The notes below the pieces were generated by a model, which was not told where the DNA came from, ran no database searches, and worked only from the letters and a program-made list of their open reading frames with translations. From assembly GCF_964026535.1 (NCBI RefSeq), contig NZ_OZ032153.1, forward strand, positions 62,001-126,000: a stretch of 64,000 nt of DNA, written 5' to 3'. Shown one piece after another: positions 27,200 through 37,423 of the stretch. How positions within the stretch are numbered: the first letter of the stretch is position 1; each line of letters starts with the position of its first letter. Source of the stretch: Candidatus Tisiphia endosymbiont of Sialis lutaria (GTDB lineage: Bacteria; Pseudomonadota; Alphaproteobacteria; Rickettsiales; Rickettsiaceae). The position numbers and the translations under genes are program-made.

Positions 27200-29872
27200 T
27201 TAGTCCTTATATTTTAACTCTACAGAATAAGGAGCAACCTTTGAAAATACTTTACCAATTATTGGTATTTTAGTGATAATGGTACTAGCAAAAAAGAAAG
27301 AAGGTATTACATTACCTTTAAGCTTTATTTGGTGTTTATTAGTATCAATTGTACCTTTCATGGTAAAATCAAAAAATGGTCCAGTAGCTGATGTCTTAGC
27401 AATACTTACGGTATTACCTATATAACTAAAGCTACCTGTCATATTATTAAACAAGATATCCTTATTATTTAATATAAAACTCATAAAACCTGGAAACGAA
27501 ACAAATGATACTATTCTAGTTAGAAAAGACATATCAGTAACAACAAAACGTTTTATGTCAAATGTCCCATCTAAGATTGGTATTATTTCGCCCTTCTTAA
27601 CCTCATGTCTTTTTGTATCAAGTGTTAGATTTATAATACCAGACTTCATGTTATTATACATGCCAATACCTCTAAATAGAGCTCCAGCATTATCACAGGT
27701 AACTATCCATTGTTCCATATCTTTTTTTTCTGTAAGTAGCATTTTAAAAGATCTAGTGCCAATTTTTGAATTTAAAGAACCAGAAAAGCATTTTATTTTA
27801 TCACAATCAATTTGTAAATTAAGCTTATCAAGCATTATATTATTTTTTAACCTTACCCTATCTATATCAACTCTTAGATGAATATTTTGTGGTTCCCCTT
27901 CTTTTTCTAAAAATTGCATCATATTAGACCCAGACAGATCTAGTCGTTTCCCCTGAATTTCAGCATTTAAGCTATCTTTACCTACAAGTAATTTTCCTAC
28001 TAGATCAGTTGTACCATAAGCAATAATCGGTAAAGTAACATCATACTTAATATCTTGCACTTTAGCCTTGCCAACTATTTTTAAGTTATTTGCTCCTGAA
28101 AGGTCAAAATTAATATCACCTTTTAGACCATCATATAACTTACCAGTTAACACAAGTTTAGCTTCATCAGAAAGCTTTTTATGTATAGATATTTTATCAA
28201 TATAAAATTCCAAATTTTTGAGATTAGCATTAGCTTTAATGAAGCCGGTATTAGATTGACCTCTGTTATTTCGTTGCTCTTTATATTCAAAATCTAGGAT
28301 ACTACTACCTGAAATTAACTTGAATATACCAAATTTCTGGTTATTACCGACAATAGTAGTTTTTACTTTTAATAGATGCTGGTAATCATCATGGTTATTA
28401 TTATCGATATTATATTGATAGGTAAAATTACTGTCATAGTCATTAATTTTACCTGTACCTATTAAGTTTAGCTTATCACCATTAAATGTTCCGGTTATTT
28501 TTGCATTCTTTAGTATGATATTGTCACTAAATGCTTTAGCATTTACTCCAGTTATTATCGTAGAGATGTCATAGGTATTTTTTATAACTGGACTAATCGG
28601 TATTATTATGCCAATTTTTGAATTAGCGGTGCCAGTAATTTTTCTAAGGTCAATTCCTTGTTTTTTTACTTGGTTATAATCCTCATTTGACATAAAATCA
28701 ATTAGGTCGATACCCGGTCCCTTAGCTATGGCACTGATAACAAAATTAGATTTATCCATCCCTTGCCAATCAAAGGTTATTACTCCATTGGAAATAAGGC
28801 TGTTACCGCTATATGCACGATTCAGTATAAACTTAACCGAGGTTCCAGATATAGTAATATCTGTATCAACTTTTCTTAAAGATGGAAAATCTGCATCGTA
28901 TTTATATTCAAGATCTACGACATGCAGCTTGGCTTTTACTAGAGCAATATTAGACCTCTTGCCTAACTCTACTTCTGCTGGTAATTTGGACGTCGATGCG
29001 GTACTCGAATCCTCACGTACACTAGAGTACGCTGCGGTTCTGCGTTCCGCGTCTCCTTCAAATTCCTCAGCATAAGCGAGTTTTGCAAGAGGTCTATTGT
29101 TTTCTAAAGAATTTTTATCAAAATTAATATCAAATTCTCCATTTCTAATATAACCATCTTTAATATATTCCTGTAAAAATAAAATTACTTGATTATCAGG
29201 GATAATTTTCTCAGCAATTTGATAAATCATTATAGGAATATTTTCAACATTACCATTAGCTTGAATTATGCTACCATCCAAGATACTATTGAATGATAGA
29301 TATGCTTGTTCACCAAATGTTAATTTGCAATTGATTAACTTCTTCGAAGCTGTAGAAATTTTACTTTCATAAGAACAAAGCCCTTCCCCCTTCGGTAATT
29401 TCTTACCATAACTATCGAGCAAAGTAATATTTTTTATAGGACTTAGGTTTAACTGTGTTTCAATCTTATTTTCAAAAAAATCTACAATATACTTAGCAGA
29501 TATTTTAGTATCTATTATAGGTTGATTATCTTTAGAAATTAAGGAAAAACTATCTATATCAACAATACTAACAAGCAATGGTTTGCTTCTTATATCATCA
29601 ATAAAAAAACTGATTTTGAAATCGTTAATCTCACTTTTGGTGTTATGTGCTAAATCCATAAAGATTTTATCGATTGACAAAATGTTATTTCTTATCTGTA
29701 AATTACCAATTCGTATTTTGGTATTTTTTTTATCGAGGTAAAATTCTATTGCCCTCTTAATAGGCTTATCTAAATACCCTTTACTCCCGCTTAATATTAA
29801 TAAACTTAAAGTTACTACAACTATACAAACTATTACGCTTAGGCTGATGAAAAATCTTTTAATGAGCATCAT
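27200..29872 (-). CDS. AsmA-like/YhdP-type envelope protein with RPE-1 insert
   Basis: An 890-residue protein anchored by an N-terminal helix (FFISLSVIVCIVVVTLSLLI, about 7-26) with a long repetitive beta-rich periplasmic region. The C-terminus (FVSFPGFMSFILNNKD, GSFSYIGNTVSIAKTSATGP) is like the AsmA C-terminal/DUF3971 domain. Proteins of this superfamily bridge the periplasm and are linked to phospholipid transport to the outer membrane. Residues about 259-307 come from an RPE-1-like element inserted in frame. Two adjacent ATG codons at the start are both possible. It stands alone on this strand. Confidence 0.8.
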   Translation of the reverse strand: MMLIKRFFISLSVIVCIVVVTLSLLILSGSKGYLDKPIKRAIEFYLDKKNTKIRIGNLQIRNNILSIDKIFMDLAHNTKSEINDFKISFFIDDIRSKPLLVSIVDIDSFSLISKDNQPIIDTKISAKYIVDFFENKIETQLNLSPIKNITLLDSYGKKLPKGEGLCSYESKISTASKKLINCKLTFGEQAYLSFNSILDGSIIQANGNVENIPIMIYQIAEKIIPDNQVILFLQEYIKDGYIRNGEFDINFDKNSLENNRPLAKLAYAEEFEGDAERRTAAYSSVREDSSTASTSKLPAEVELGKRSNIALVKAKLHVVDLEYKYDADFPSLRKVDTDITISGTSVKFILNRAYSGNSLISNGVITFDWQGMDKSNFVISAIAKGPGIDLIDFMSNEDYNQVKKQGIDLRKITGTANSKIGIIIPISPVIKNTYDISTIITGVNAKAFSDNIILKNAKITGTFNGDKLNLIGTGKINDYDSNFTYQYNIDNNNHDDYQHLLKVKTTIVGNNQKFGIFKLISGSSILDFEYKEQRNNRGQSNTGFIKANANLKNLEFYIDKISIHKKLSDEAKLVLTGKLYDGLKGDINFDLSGANNLKIVGKAKVQDIKYDVTLPIIAYGTTDLVGKLLVGKDSLNAEIQGKRLDLSGSNMMQFLEKEGEPQNIHLRVDIDRVRLKNNIMLDKLNLQIDCDKIKCFSGSLNSKIGTRSFKMLLTEKKDMEQWIVTCDNAGALFRGIGMYNNMKSGIINLTLDTKRHEVKKGEIIPILDGTFDIKRFVVTDMSFLTRIVSFVSFPGFMSFILNNKDILFNNMTGSFSYIGNTVSIAKTSATGPFFDFTMKGTIDTNKHQIKLKGNVIPSFFFASTIITKIPIIGKVFSKVAPYSVELKYKD
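28951..29096 (-). repeat. RPE-1-like palindromic element, in frame in the AsmA-like gene
   Basis: The ends TAGACCTCTTGC and GCAAGAGGTCTA match the intergenic copy at 19834-19979. It adds LAKLAYAEEFEGDAERRTAA then YSSVREDSSTASTSKLP, typical of RPE-1 peptides as I recall them from Rickettsia genomes. Confidence 0.9.
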
Positions 29873-29916
29873 TTTATTATTTAGTATTTGGTCAATTAAT
29901 GTATACTTTTAGCCAA

Positions 29917-30121
29917 ACGTCATTGCGAAGAGCTACTTTAGTAGTGATAAAACAACCCAAAAAAGTGATCAGAAATGGATTGCTTCGGAGGCTTATGCCC
30001 TCTCGCAATGACGTATACTAATTACCCAAACGTCATTGCGAGGAGCCGCCTTGCGGCAACGAAGCAATCCATATGACAAACTTCATGGATTGCCACGCTC
30101 ACATACGTTCGCTCGCAATGA
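29917..30121. repeat. Two adjacent CATTGCGAG-type palindromic repeats
   Basis: Contains CGTCATTGCGAAGAGC, CTCGCAATGACGTATAC, CGTCATTGCGAGGAGCC and GCTCGCAATGACATC. They fill most of the 29873-30200 spacer between the AsmA-like gene and ugd, which are divergently transcribed. Confidence 0.8.
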
Positions 30122-30200
30122 CATCGGGTTAGGAGGCAACCTCCTAAATATAGCATTATAGCATAACAAAGTTGTTGCACTAAGTATATAAGGATAATTA

Positions 30201-31511
30201 ATGAATATTAAACTTCATGTTATAGGTACTGGTTACGTTGGGCTAGTATCTGGCGTAATGATGAGTTACCTAGGACACGACGTTACTTGTTTAGATAGTG
30301 ATATTTCTAAGATCGACCAATTAAAAAAAAATATTTTACCAATTTATGAACCAAAACTAGCTGAATATTTACCGCCATTAGTAAAATCTGGTAAGTTACG
30401 ATTTACAGCTAGCTATTCGGCTGAATTACAAAATTCACAAGCGGTATTTATTACGGTAGGAACACCGTCTCTACCTTCAGGAAAAGCTGATTTACAATAT
30501 ATATTTACTGCTATCGATAATTTATGCCCATGGATTAAAGATGATTGTTTGATTATTATAAAATCGACTGTACCTCCAACAACATGTAACCAAATTATTG
30601 ATTATTTAAATAACAAGAATTTTAAATTTTCCGTTGCTTCAAATCCTGAATTTCTTAGAGAAGGTACTGCTATAGAGGATTTTTTAAACCCTGATAGAAT
30701 ATTAATTGGCACCAATAATAAACAGGCAGAAGATTTACTAAAAGAGATATATCGACCTTTGATTACCAAGAATATACCTATGGTAAGTACTGATTTGGTT
30801 ACTGCAGAACTTACTAAATATGTCTCAAACGCTTTCTTAGCGACCAAAATTGCTTTTATTAATGAGATGGCAAATTTATGCGAGAAAATGGGGGCAAATA
30901 CTAAGGATCTGTCTTGTGGGGTTGGACTAGATAAGAGAATAGGTAAAGAATTTTTAAATGTTGGACCCGGATTTGGTGGCTCATGTTTTCCTAAGGATAT
31001 GTTAGCACTTGGACAAATAGCTAAACATTATCAATGTAATTTTCAAATAGTTAATTCTGTTATAAATAGTAATTATCAGAGACCATATGATATGGTAGAT
31101 AAAATTCATGATATCATAGGCAACGATTTACATAATAGAGTTATTAGTGTATTGGGCCTGACTTTTAAAGCTGGTACGGATGATGTTAGAGAGAGTCCAG
31201 CTATTAAGATCGTCAAAATCTTAGTTGATAAAGGAGCAAATATTAGAGTCTTCGATCCGGTAGGTATGAATAATGCTAAAAAAGAAGTAAAAAATGTATT
31301 TTTTGCTGATTCAGCACTTAGTGCATGCAAAAATAGTGATATAATTATAGTGGCTACCGAATGGTCGGAGTTTAAAGATTTAGATTGGTCGCTTATTCGC
31401 CATCAAGTTAAATCTCCTATAATTCTTGATCTCAGGCATATTCTTGATGGAGATATGCTAAAGGCTCTTGGATTTAAATATTATCTTATTGGTATAAAAG
31501 ATGCAGTTTGA
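30201..31511 (+). CDS. ugd: UDP-glucose 6-dehydrogenase
   Basis: A 436-residue cytosolic enzyme that oxidises UDP-glucose to UDP-glucuronate with NAD. It has the dinucleotide motif [13 protein letters not shown] (about 9-21), the STVPP block, [17 protein letters not shown], and the catalytic Cys in [16 protein letters not shown]. The C-terminal domain keeps [15 protein letters not shown]. The product could feed surface polysaccharide synthesis. AAGGATAATTA precedes the ATG. The 3' end overlaps dnaE by 11 bases. Confidence 0.96.
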   Translation: MNIKLHVIGTGYVGLVSGVMMSYLGHDVTCLDSDISKIDQLKKNILPIYEPKLAEYLPPLVKSGKLRFTASYSAELQNSQAVFITVGTPSLPSGKADLQYIFTAIDNLCPWIKDDCLIIIKSTVPPTTCNQIIDYLNNKNFKFSVASNPEFLREGTAIEDFLNPDRILIGTNNKQAEDLLKEIYRPLITKNIPMVSTDLVTAELTKYVSNAFLATKIAFINEMANLCEKMGANTKDLSCGVGLDKRIGKEFLNVGPGFGGSCFPKDMLALGQIAKHYQCNFQIVNSVINSNYQRPYDMVDKIHDIIGNDLHNRVISVLGLTFKAGTDDVRESPAIKIVKILVDKGANIRVFDPVGMNNAKKEVKNVFFADSALSACKNSDIIIVATEWSEFKDLDWSLIRHQVKSPIILDLRHILDGDMLKALGFKYYLIGIKDAV

Positions 31512-34500
31512 TTTCATTCACTTAAGAGTACAAAGTTCATATTCATTTCTTGAGAGTGCTTTAACAATTGATCGTATAGTGGAATTAGCTAAATTGCATA
31601 AAATACCAGCAATTTGTTTAGCCGATAGGGGGAATTTATTTGGCTCGTTAGAATTTGCTCTAGCTAGCTGTAAAGCAGGAATACAACCTATAAATGCGGC
31701 AATTGTAAATATTGCTTTTACCGAGAATAGTTTTTGTGAAATTATGCTTATTGCCAAGGATGAAATTGGTTACAAGAATCTGCTAAAGGCGGTTAGTGAT
31801 AGTTTTACTAAAAATGATCGTAAAATTTGCAATCATATTACTTTTGATGATTTAGTTAAGTACCAGGAAGGGCTGATTATTTTATCCGGTTATACTGATG
31901 GTATAATTGGTAAAAGTCTTATTGCCAAGGATGAGGAATTAGCCATTTTTTGGGCAACTAAGCTACAAAGCATTTTTGCTGATCGTTTCTATTTTGAGAT
32001 TATGCGACATAATCTAGCAGTAGAACAATCTATAGAAGAAAGTTATATAAAAATAGCCAGTAATCTTGGTATTCCACTAGTTGCTACCAATAAAGTATTG
32101 TTTAGTGATGTTAATATGCATGATGCCCATGACGTATTATTATGTATATCTACTGGGGTTAGCAAAGAAGTGGAGGATCGTAAAAAGGTAAGTAACGAAT
32201 GTTATTTTAAATCACCAAAAGAAATGCTAGAACTTTTTAGTGATTTACCTAATGCTGTACAGAATACGGTACATTTAGCCCAAAGATGCTATTTTATGGC
32301 ACATGCTAATCCACCAATGTTACCAAATTTCTCTAGTCTAAATATTAATGAAGTAGACATAATTAAAAAAGAATCGACAGCCGGATTACTATTAAGACTT
32401 GCTACAAAATTTAAACGAGAAAATATTGCCATAGATGAGCAGGAAGATGTTAAACAGCAATATTTAACTCGTCTTAATTATGAACTAGATATTATTTGTC
32501 GAATGGATTTTTCTGGCTATTTCCTGATAGTTTCTGATTTTATAAAATGGAGCAAGCAACAAGGTATTATGGTAGGTTCTGGTAGAGGTTCTGGGGTAGG
32601 ATCAGTAGTTGCGTGGAGTCTTTTAATCACTGATCTTGATCCTCTTAAGTTCGGTCTATTATTTGAGCGTTTTCTTAACCCAGAACGTATATCAATGCCA
32701 GATTTTGATATTGACTTTTGTCAAGAGCGACGAGGGGAAGTTATAAATTACGTATGTTCTAAATATGGGGATAACAAAGTTGGACAAATCATCACTTTTG
32801 GTAAGATGCAAGCAAAAGCTGTGATCAAAGATGTCTCACGAGTTCTTGGTTTACCTTATAAATATGCTGAATATTTAACTGATCTTGTACCATTTAATGC
32901 TGTTTCTCCTGTTACACTAAATCAGGCTATTAAGGAAATAAAGGAGTTAAGCATAGCAGCACGTGGTGAAGGTTTGTATAATTTAGATGGGCAAGAGGAG
33001 CTGATCAAACAAGTTCTGGACACATCTTTAGTACTTGAGGGGCTTAATAGACATGCTTCTACTCATGCAGCAGGAATTGTGATAGCTGGCAAAGATTTAG
33101 TAGAAATATTACCGGTTTATAAAGACCTAAACTCGGAAATGTTGGTAGTACAATATTCGATGAAATATGCTGAGATTGCTGGTTTAATTAAATTTGATTT
33201 TTTAGGACTGCAAACTCTAACTGTCATTACTAAATGTTTAGAACTGCTAAAAGAGCAGAACATAAATATTGATTTTACTAATATGCTATTTGATGATCAA
33301 AAAACTTATGAAATGCTATGTAGTGGTCGAACTATTGGGGTATTCCAATTTGAAAGCAACGGAATGCAGGATAGTTTAAGGCGTCTTAAACCTGACTCCA
33401 TTCAAGATATAATAGCGTTAGGAGCGTTATACCGTCCTGGTCCGATGGAGAACATCCCAACTTATATTGCTTGTAAACATGGTTTGCAACAACCGGATTA
33501 CCTGCATGAGATGCTTAAACCAATTCTAGAAGAAACTTATGGAGTTATTATCTATCAAGAACAGGTCTTAGAAATTGCCAAAGAAATGGCAGGCTATAGT
33601 TTAGGTGGAGCAGATATACTTCGTAAAGCTATGGGAAAAAAAATAAAATCCGAAATGGCAGAACAAGAAGAAAGTTTTGTGAAAGGGGCAATAGCCAAAG
33701 GTATCTCACGTCAGCAAGCCCAATCCATTTTTGCAACGGTCGCTAAATTTGCTAGCTATGGTTTTAATAAAGCCCACGCATCAGCTTATGGAGTAATATC
33801 TTATCAAACAGCCTATCTGAAAGCTAATTTCCCAGCTGAATTCTTGGTAGTGTGCTTAAATCTTGAACTAAATAACCATGATAAAATCAATCTATTCATT
33901 CAAGAAGCCAAAAATAATAACATTGCTATTATCCCTCCTAATATCAATCTTTCCTCTGGTTATTTTAGTACTATAGCTACATCACAAGAAGCTGAAGAGT
34001 ATGACAAAAAACCTAAATCGATAATTTATGCCCTAGCTGCTATTAAAAGCGTTACGGTTGATTTTGGTAGAATATTAGTAGAAGAACGAGTTAAAAATGG
34101 TAAATTTAAAAATATTATAGATGTTATTGAAAGGCTACCGCTTAAATCAATTAATCGAAAATTATTAGAAAATCTTATTAAAGCTGGATGTTTTGATACA
34201 CTACATTCTAATCGTAATCAGTTATTATTAAGTATCTCTAAACTTCTAGCTTATGCTTCTTCCTATCATGCCGAAAAAATTTCTGATCAATTTAGTCTGA
34301 TTAAGGTAAGTTCCATAAATCAGCAAATTTTAATTGACGCAGAACCACTGGATAATAATACTGCATCTTGCTATGAATTTGAGGTATTAGGGCTGTTTAT
34401 TACATTACATCCATTATCAAAACATCAAGATTTGCTATCCCGGCTTAATATTTCGACTTCAATTAATCTACAAAATGACTTTCTAGATGGTTCAAGTCAG

Positions 34501-34983
34501 ATAAAGATAGCTGGTGTAATACAAAAAAAGGATTCACGTATGTCATCTCGCGGCAGGTTTGTCATTTTACAACTATCTGATCAATTTGGCATTTTTGAAC
34601 TAACTATTTATAGTGAAGAAATATTAAAGAATTTCGTTCATTTACTCGATGTTCAAAGTTTAGTAGTAGTGAGTTGTGATTTGTTTAAAGACGCTGGAGG
34701 AATAAGACTAATTGCTAAAAGTTTCGCAACTATTGATGATATAATAAATGAAGAACGATTAGAGATAAAACTGTACCCACAAAATCATTCTGAATTATGT
34801 CAAATAGTCGATTTGCTGAAAAAGCGTATTAACCCTGAACGTAATAATATCAGAATAATTTTATTGCTTAAGGTTAGTATAGATAATAACTTTACAGCTA
34901 AAATATGTTTACCAGAGATTTTGTCTCTAGAAACTGAAGATTTTGAATTTCTCAATCAATTTACGTCATGTTCTGCAAATTAA
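31501..34983 (+). CDS. dnaE: DNA polymerase III subunit alpha
   Basis: The 1160-residue replicative polymerase. It has an N-terminal PHP domain ([20 protein letters not shown]), the catalytic block [19 protein letters not shown] (two Asp), [14 protein letters not shown], and [16 protein letters not shown] in the fingers. The OB-fold ([20 protein letters not shown]) lies near residue 1000. The length matches the alphaproteobacterial DnaE1. Overlap with ugd suggests translational coupling of two unrelated functions. Confidence 0.98.
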   Translation: MQFDFIHLRVQSSYSFLESALTIDRIVELAKLHKIPAICLADRGNLFGSLEFALASCKAGIQPINAAIVNIAFTENSFCEIMLIAKDEIGYKNLLKAVSDSFTKNDRKICNHITFDDLVKYQEGLIILSGYTDGIIGKSLIAKDEELAIFWATKLQSIFADRFYFEIMRHNLAVEQSIEESYIKIASNLGIPLVATNKVLFSDVNMHDAHDVLLCISTGVSKEVEDRKKVSNECYFKSPKEMLELFSDLPNAVQNTVHLAQRCYFMAHANPPMLPNFSSLNINEVDIIKKESTAGLLLRLATKFKRENIAIDEQEDVKQQYLTRLNYELDIICRMDFSGYFLIVSDFIKWSKQQGIMVGSGRGSGVGSVVAWSLLITDLDPLKFGLLFERFLNPERISMPDFDIDFCQERRGEVINYVCSKYGDNKVGQIITFGKMQAKAVIKDVSRVLGLPYKYAEYLTDLVPFNAVSPVTLNQAIKEIKELSIAARGEGLYNLDGQEELIKQVLDTSLVLEGLNRHASTHAAGIVIAGKDLVEILPVYKDLNSEMLVVQYSMKYAEIAGLIKFDFLGLQTLTVITKCLELLKEQNINIDFTNMLFDDQKTYEMLCSGRTIGVFQFESNGMQDSLRRLKPDSIQDIIALGALYRPGPMENIPTYIACKHGLQQPDYLHEMLKPILEETYGVIIYQEQVLEIAKEMAGYSLGGADILRKAMGKKIKSEMAEQEESFVKGAIAKGISRQQAQSIFATVAKFASYGFNKAHASAYGVISYQTAYLKANFPAEFLVVCLNLELNNHDKINLFIQEAKNNNIAIIPPNINLSSGYFSTIATSQEAEEYDKKPKSIIYALAAIKSVTVDFGRILVEERVKNGKFKNIIDVIERLPLKSINRKLLENLIKAGCFDTLHSNRNQLLLSISKLLAYASSYHAEKISDQFSLIKVSSINQQILIDAEPLDNNTASCYEFEVLGLFITLHPLSKHQDLLSRLNISTSINLQNDFLDGSSQIKIAGVIQKKDSRMSSRGRFVILQLSDQFGIFELTIYSEEILKNFVHLLDVQSLVVVSCDLFKDAGGIRLIAKSFATIDDIINEERLEIKLYPQNHSELCQIVDLLKKRINPERNNIRIILLLKVSIDNNFTAKICLPEILSLETEDFEFLNQFTSCSAN

Positions 34984-35028
34984 TTTAAGGAGATCTTTGC
35001 CAAACAGTATGATTCCATTGCCAAAACT

Positions 35029-35886
35029 CTACCGCCCCTTATCTTTATTAGAGTGTTTTGTGTTATAAGGGGTAGTATCGGGTTTAATAGTGTTGCATAC
35101 AGATATATCATCTTTCTTTAGAACTTTTATTAGACGGTGATATAGTTTAGAACCCACTGTTTCTGTGCTATGAAATTTGCTTAATATTTTCTCTAATGCA
35201 GTCTTACTATTTTGCAATCCATCAGTTTTATTAGCTTTATCAATAGCTTGAATCGTCTCAACCCCATTTTGCATAAAAGCTTCTTTTTGTTCTTCAGGCG
35301 ATTTAACAAATGATTCAATATATTTCCTAAGTCCTGCCCCTAACTTATTGATAGTTACAATATGTTCTGGATGGATAGTATGCTTTAGATCATTTGGAGA
35401 AGATTGTAATTTCGAATATATTTTGTTTGTACCAGCCTCAATAGTGGCAATGGTTTCAATTTGTTCAGTTGCTTCCTGCAAAGAATTATGTGGTAATTCA
35501 TCTATTAACACATTCATTTTTTTAGCTTGCTGACCGAATTTATCTAAGTGAGGTTGTCCTTGATCATATTCAGCAGCATATCCTTTAGCAAGTTCTCCAT
35601 GAGAATTGAGAGTGGTACCAATATTGCCTTTAAACTCACCAAAATTTTGTCCAATATCTTTTTCAGTTGGTGACAGTACATTTGTGGTATCATCATCCAA
35701 AGATACCTGTATTACTGTTTCTTGTTCTATGCCCATCTTTTTTACAGCTTTGGCAAGTTCAGAACCATATCGCGAATCAAAGCTAAAATTGAGCAGACTT
35801 TTTAAGCGATTTACTTCCTCTACAAATCCTTCCTTTGATTCACCAACAATATCAGCTATATCTGATTTAAATTTTTCTAATGGCAT
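35029..35886 (-). CDS. Hypothetical hydrophilic, mainly helical protein
   Basis: A 285-residue protein of unknown function. There is no signal peptide, membrane helix or known catalytic motif. It starts MPLEKFKSDIADIVGESKEG and includes long helical stretches (LLNFSFDSRYGSELAKAVKK; EATEQIETIATIEAGTNKIY). The C-terminus is Lys/Thr-rich. It is converging with dnaE, and a palindromic element lies 26 bases upstream of its start. It might be a secreted effector or a phage-derived protein; nothing in the sequence decides this. Confidence 0.55.
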   Translation of the reverse strand: MPLEKFKSDIADIVGESKEGFVEEVNRLKSLLNFSFDSRYGSELAKAVKKMGIEQETVIQVSLDDDTTNVLSPTEKDIGQNFGEFKGNIGTTLNSHGELAKGYAAEYDQGQPHLDKFGQQAKKMNVLIDELPHNSLQEATEQIETIATIEAGTNKIYSKLQSSPNDLKHTIHPEHIVTINKLGAGLRKYIESFVKSPEEQKEAFMQNGVETIQAIDKANKTDGLQNSKTALEKILSKFHSTETVGSKLYHRLIKVLKKDDISVCNTIKPDTTPYNTKHSNKDKGR

Positions 35887-35911
35887 AAAAATATCTTTAA
35901 TTAATGTTATT

Positions 35912-36018
35912 TATAGTCAATTCAGGAGAATTTGGGGCTAGGAGCGATGGAGCGACGCCTATAAGTAATAGGCAAGCGACGAGTGACAACGCCCCCAACT
36001 TCTCATCAATTGACTACA
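35912..36018. repeat. SSIDY-family palindromic element (intergenic, full length)
   Basis: Starts TATAGTCAATTCAGGAG and ends CAATTGACTACA. It carries the same open frame as the genic copies but has no gene around it. Confidence 0.92.
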
Positions 36019-36216
36019 GCTTGAGTAATTGATTGCTTCGACCATTACATGGTCTCGCAATGACGCCTGAGGTTTGTGTAATCCTCGCAATGACAGGAAT
36101 GCAATTCAAGCGTCATTGCGAGAAGGCGTAAGCCTCCTAAGCAATCCAAAAACAATAGATTGCACGACCTACTTACATGATACCGCAATGACTCTTATGT
36201 AGGGTACTATATATTT
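36019..36216. repeat. CATTGCGAG-type repeats
   Basis: Contains GATTGCTTCGACCATTACAT, TCTCGCAATGACGCC and CGTCATTGCGAGAAGGCG in opposite orientations. With the element before it, this explains the 35887-36216 gap. Confidence 0.75.
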
Positions 36217-37257
36217 TTACCTAAAACTAAATCTTTTGTTACTATTGGTTTTAATGGTACATTGATGCTGATTACAAAATATCATTATTACTTCAAATTC
36301 TTTTAAAAATTCTCTACTAACAGTAATCTTATTGCCTTTACATTGGTTGTTACCTAGCAGATTAATATATATATCGACATTTTTACATATTTCATTCGGA
36401 GTAACTTGTTTCAAATCTATCAAACTAGAATCTATCAAAATTGTGTACCCATGGGAAGTAAAAATATTTTTTTCTAAGGGAAATTTTAAGGGAAATATTT
36501 TAGCATCCTTTTGACCAAACCAGTTAGCCCAATATATACGTTTAAATTCTGGCATTTCATTATAGTCAATTGATGAGAAATTGGGGACGGTGTCACTCGT
36601 CGCTCGCCTATTACTTATAGGCGTCGCTCCATCGCTCCTAGCCCCAAATTCTCCTGAATTGACTATAGCATAAATGTCAAGTTCACCATTGCTATTTTTT
36701 ATACCAATAGCGTTTAAATTTATATCAAATATGACATTAGGTTTAGGAGAGTTCAGCATTAAAATTACTGATATAATAATTATAATTAGCCCAAGAAAAT
36801 GCCATTTAGTTCTCCACAAACAAAGCCATAAAAAGCCAAATAAGAAAGTAATTAAGCTAACTTGGCTTATATAGCCAAAATACCATACTGATAATGGTAA
36901 CGTGTTAGTAAATTTCACCGCTTCAATAATTATATTAATGAAAAAACCTATTAATTTTAGACAGTACTGGTCTATACCGAAGATCATTAAAAATACCGAG
37001 ATAATAGATAATGGCATCAAAAAGAAAGACATTATTGGTATAGCAATAAGGTTCATCGGAATAGAATAAGTAGGAAATGTATAAAATTGGTTTATTACAA
37101 CGGGAGCAGTAACTATACCGGCAAGGAAGCTTGAATAAATATTAGAGGCAATATAAAATTTGATTGAAGAAAATATGCCCTTGCTTTCACCTAATATCCA
37201 TTGATTCCTTATGTAAAATTCATAACCAGCAGTTAGTGATAATAGGGTTAAATTACA
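36217..37257 (-). pseudogene. comEC: ComEC/Rec2 C-terminal fragment cut by the Tn3-family transposon
   Basis: The membrane part of the competence DNA channel. It shows at least five hydrophobic helices, including AIPIMSFFLMPLSIISVFLM and VSLITFLFGFLWLCLW, and the motif PTYSIPMNLIAIPI. The soluble C-terminal tail carries an in-frame palindromic element. The N-terminal half is missing: at 37257 the sequence enters the transposon's terminal repeat, and the TTG that opens the frame belongs to it. No N-terminal part is found beyond the transposon. DNA uptake by this copy should be lost. Confidence 0.85.
36561..36667 (-). repeat. SSIDY-family palindromic element, in frame in the comEC fragment
   Basis: On the minus strand it encodes IVNSGEFGARSDGATPISNR then NFSSIDY between LDIYA and NEMPEF of ComEC. 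It uses the same frame and orientation as the other two genic copies. Confidence 0.93.
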
Positions 37258-37423
37258 GAAACGGGGCAAAAGCGAACTAGGAGTCGGAATTGCTGTTAAT
37301 TTCTTCTCTGTTATAGAAAAATATCCTGCAATAATTTATCTTACTCAAATGCCTTATCCCTGCAGGATGATCATGTTTTACGCATTTATATTTTGGTATA
37401 TCTAATCGTATAATAAGCATTAT
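37258..37423 (+). repeat. Left 166-bp terminal inverted repeat of the Tn3-family transposon
   Basis: Appears to be an exact complement of 41423-41588. It includes the tnpA stop codon at 37420-37422 and half of the recombination-core palindrome (ATTATACG) at its inner edge. Confidence 0.92.
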
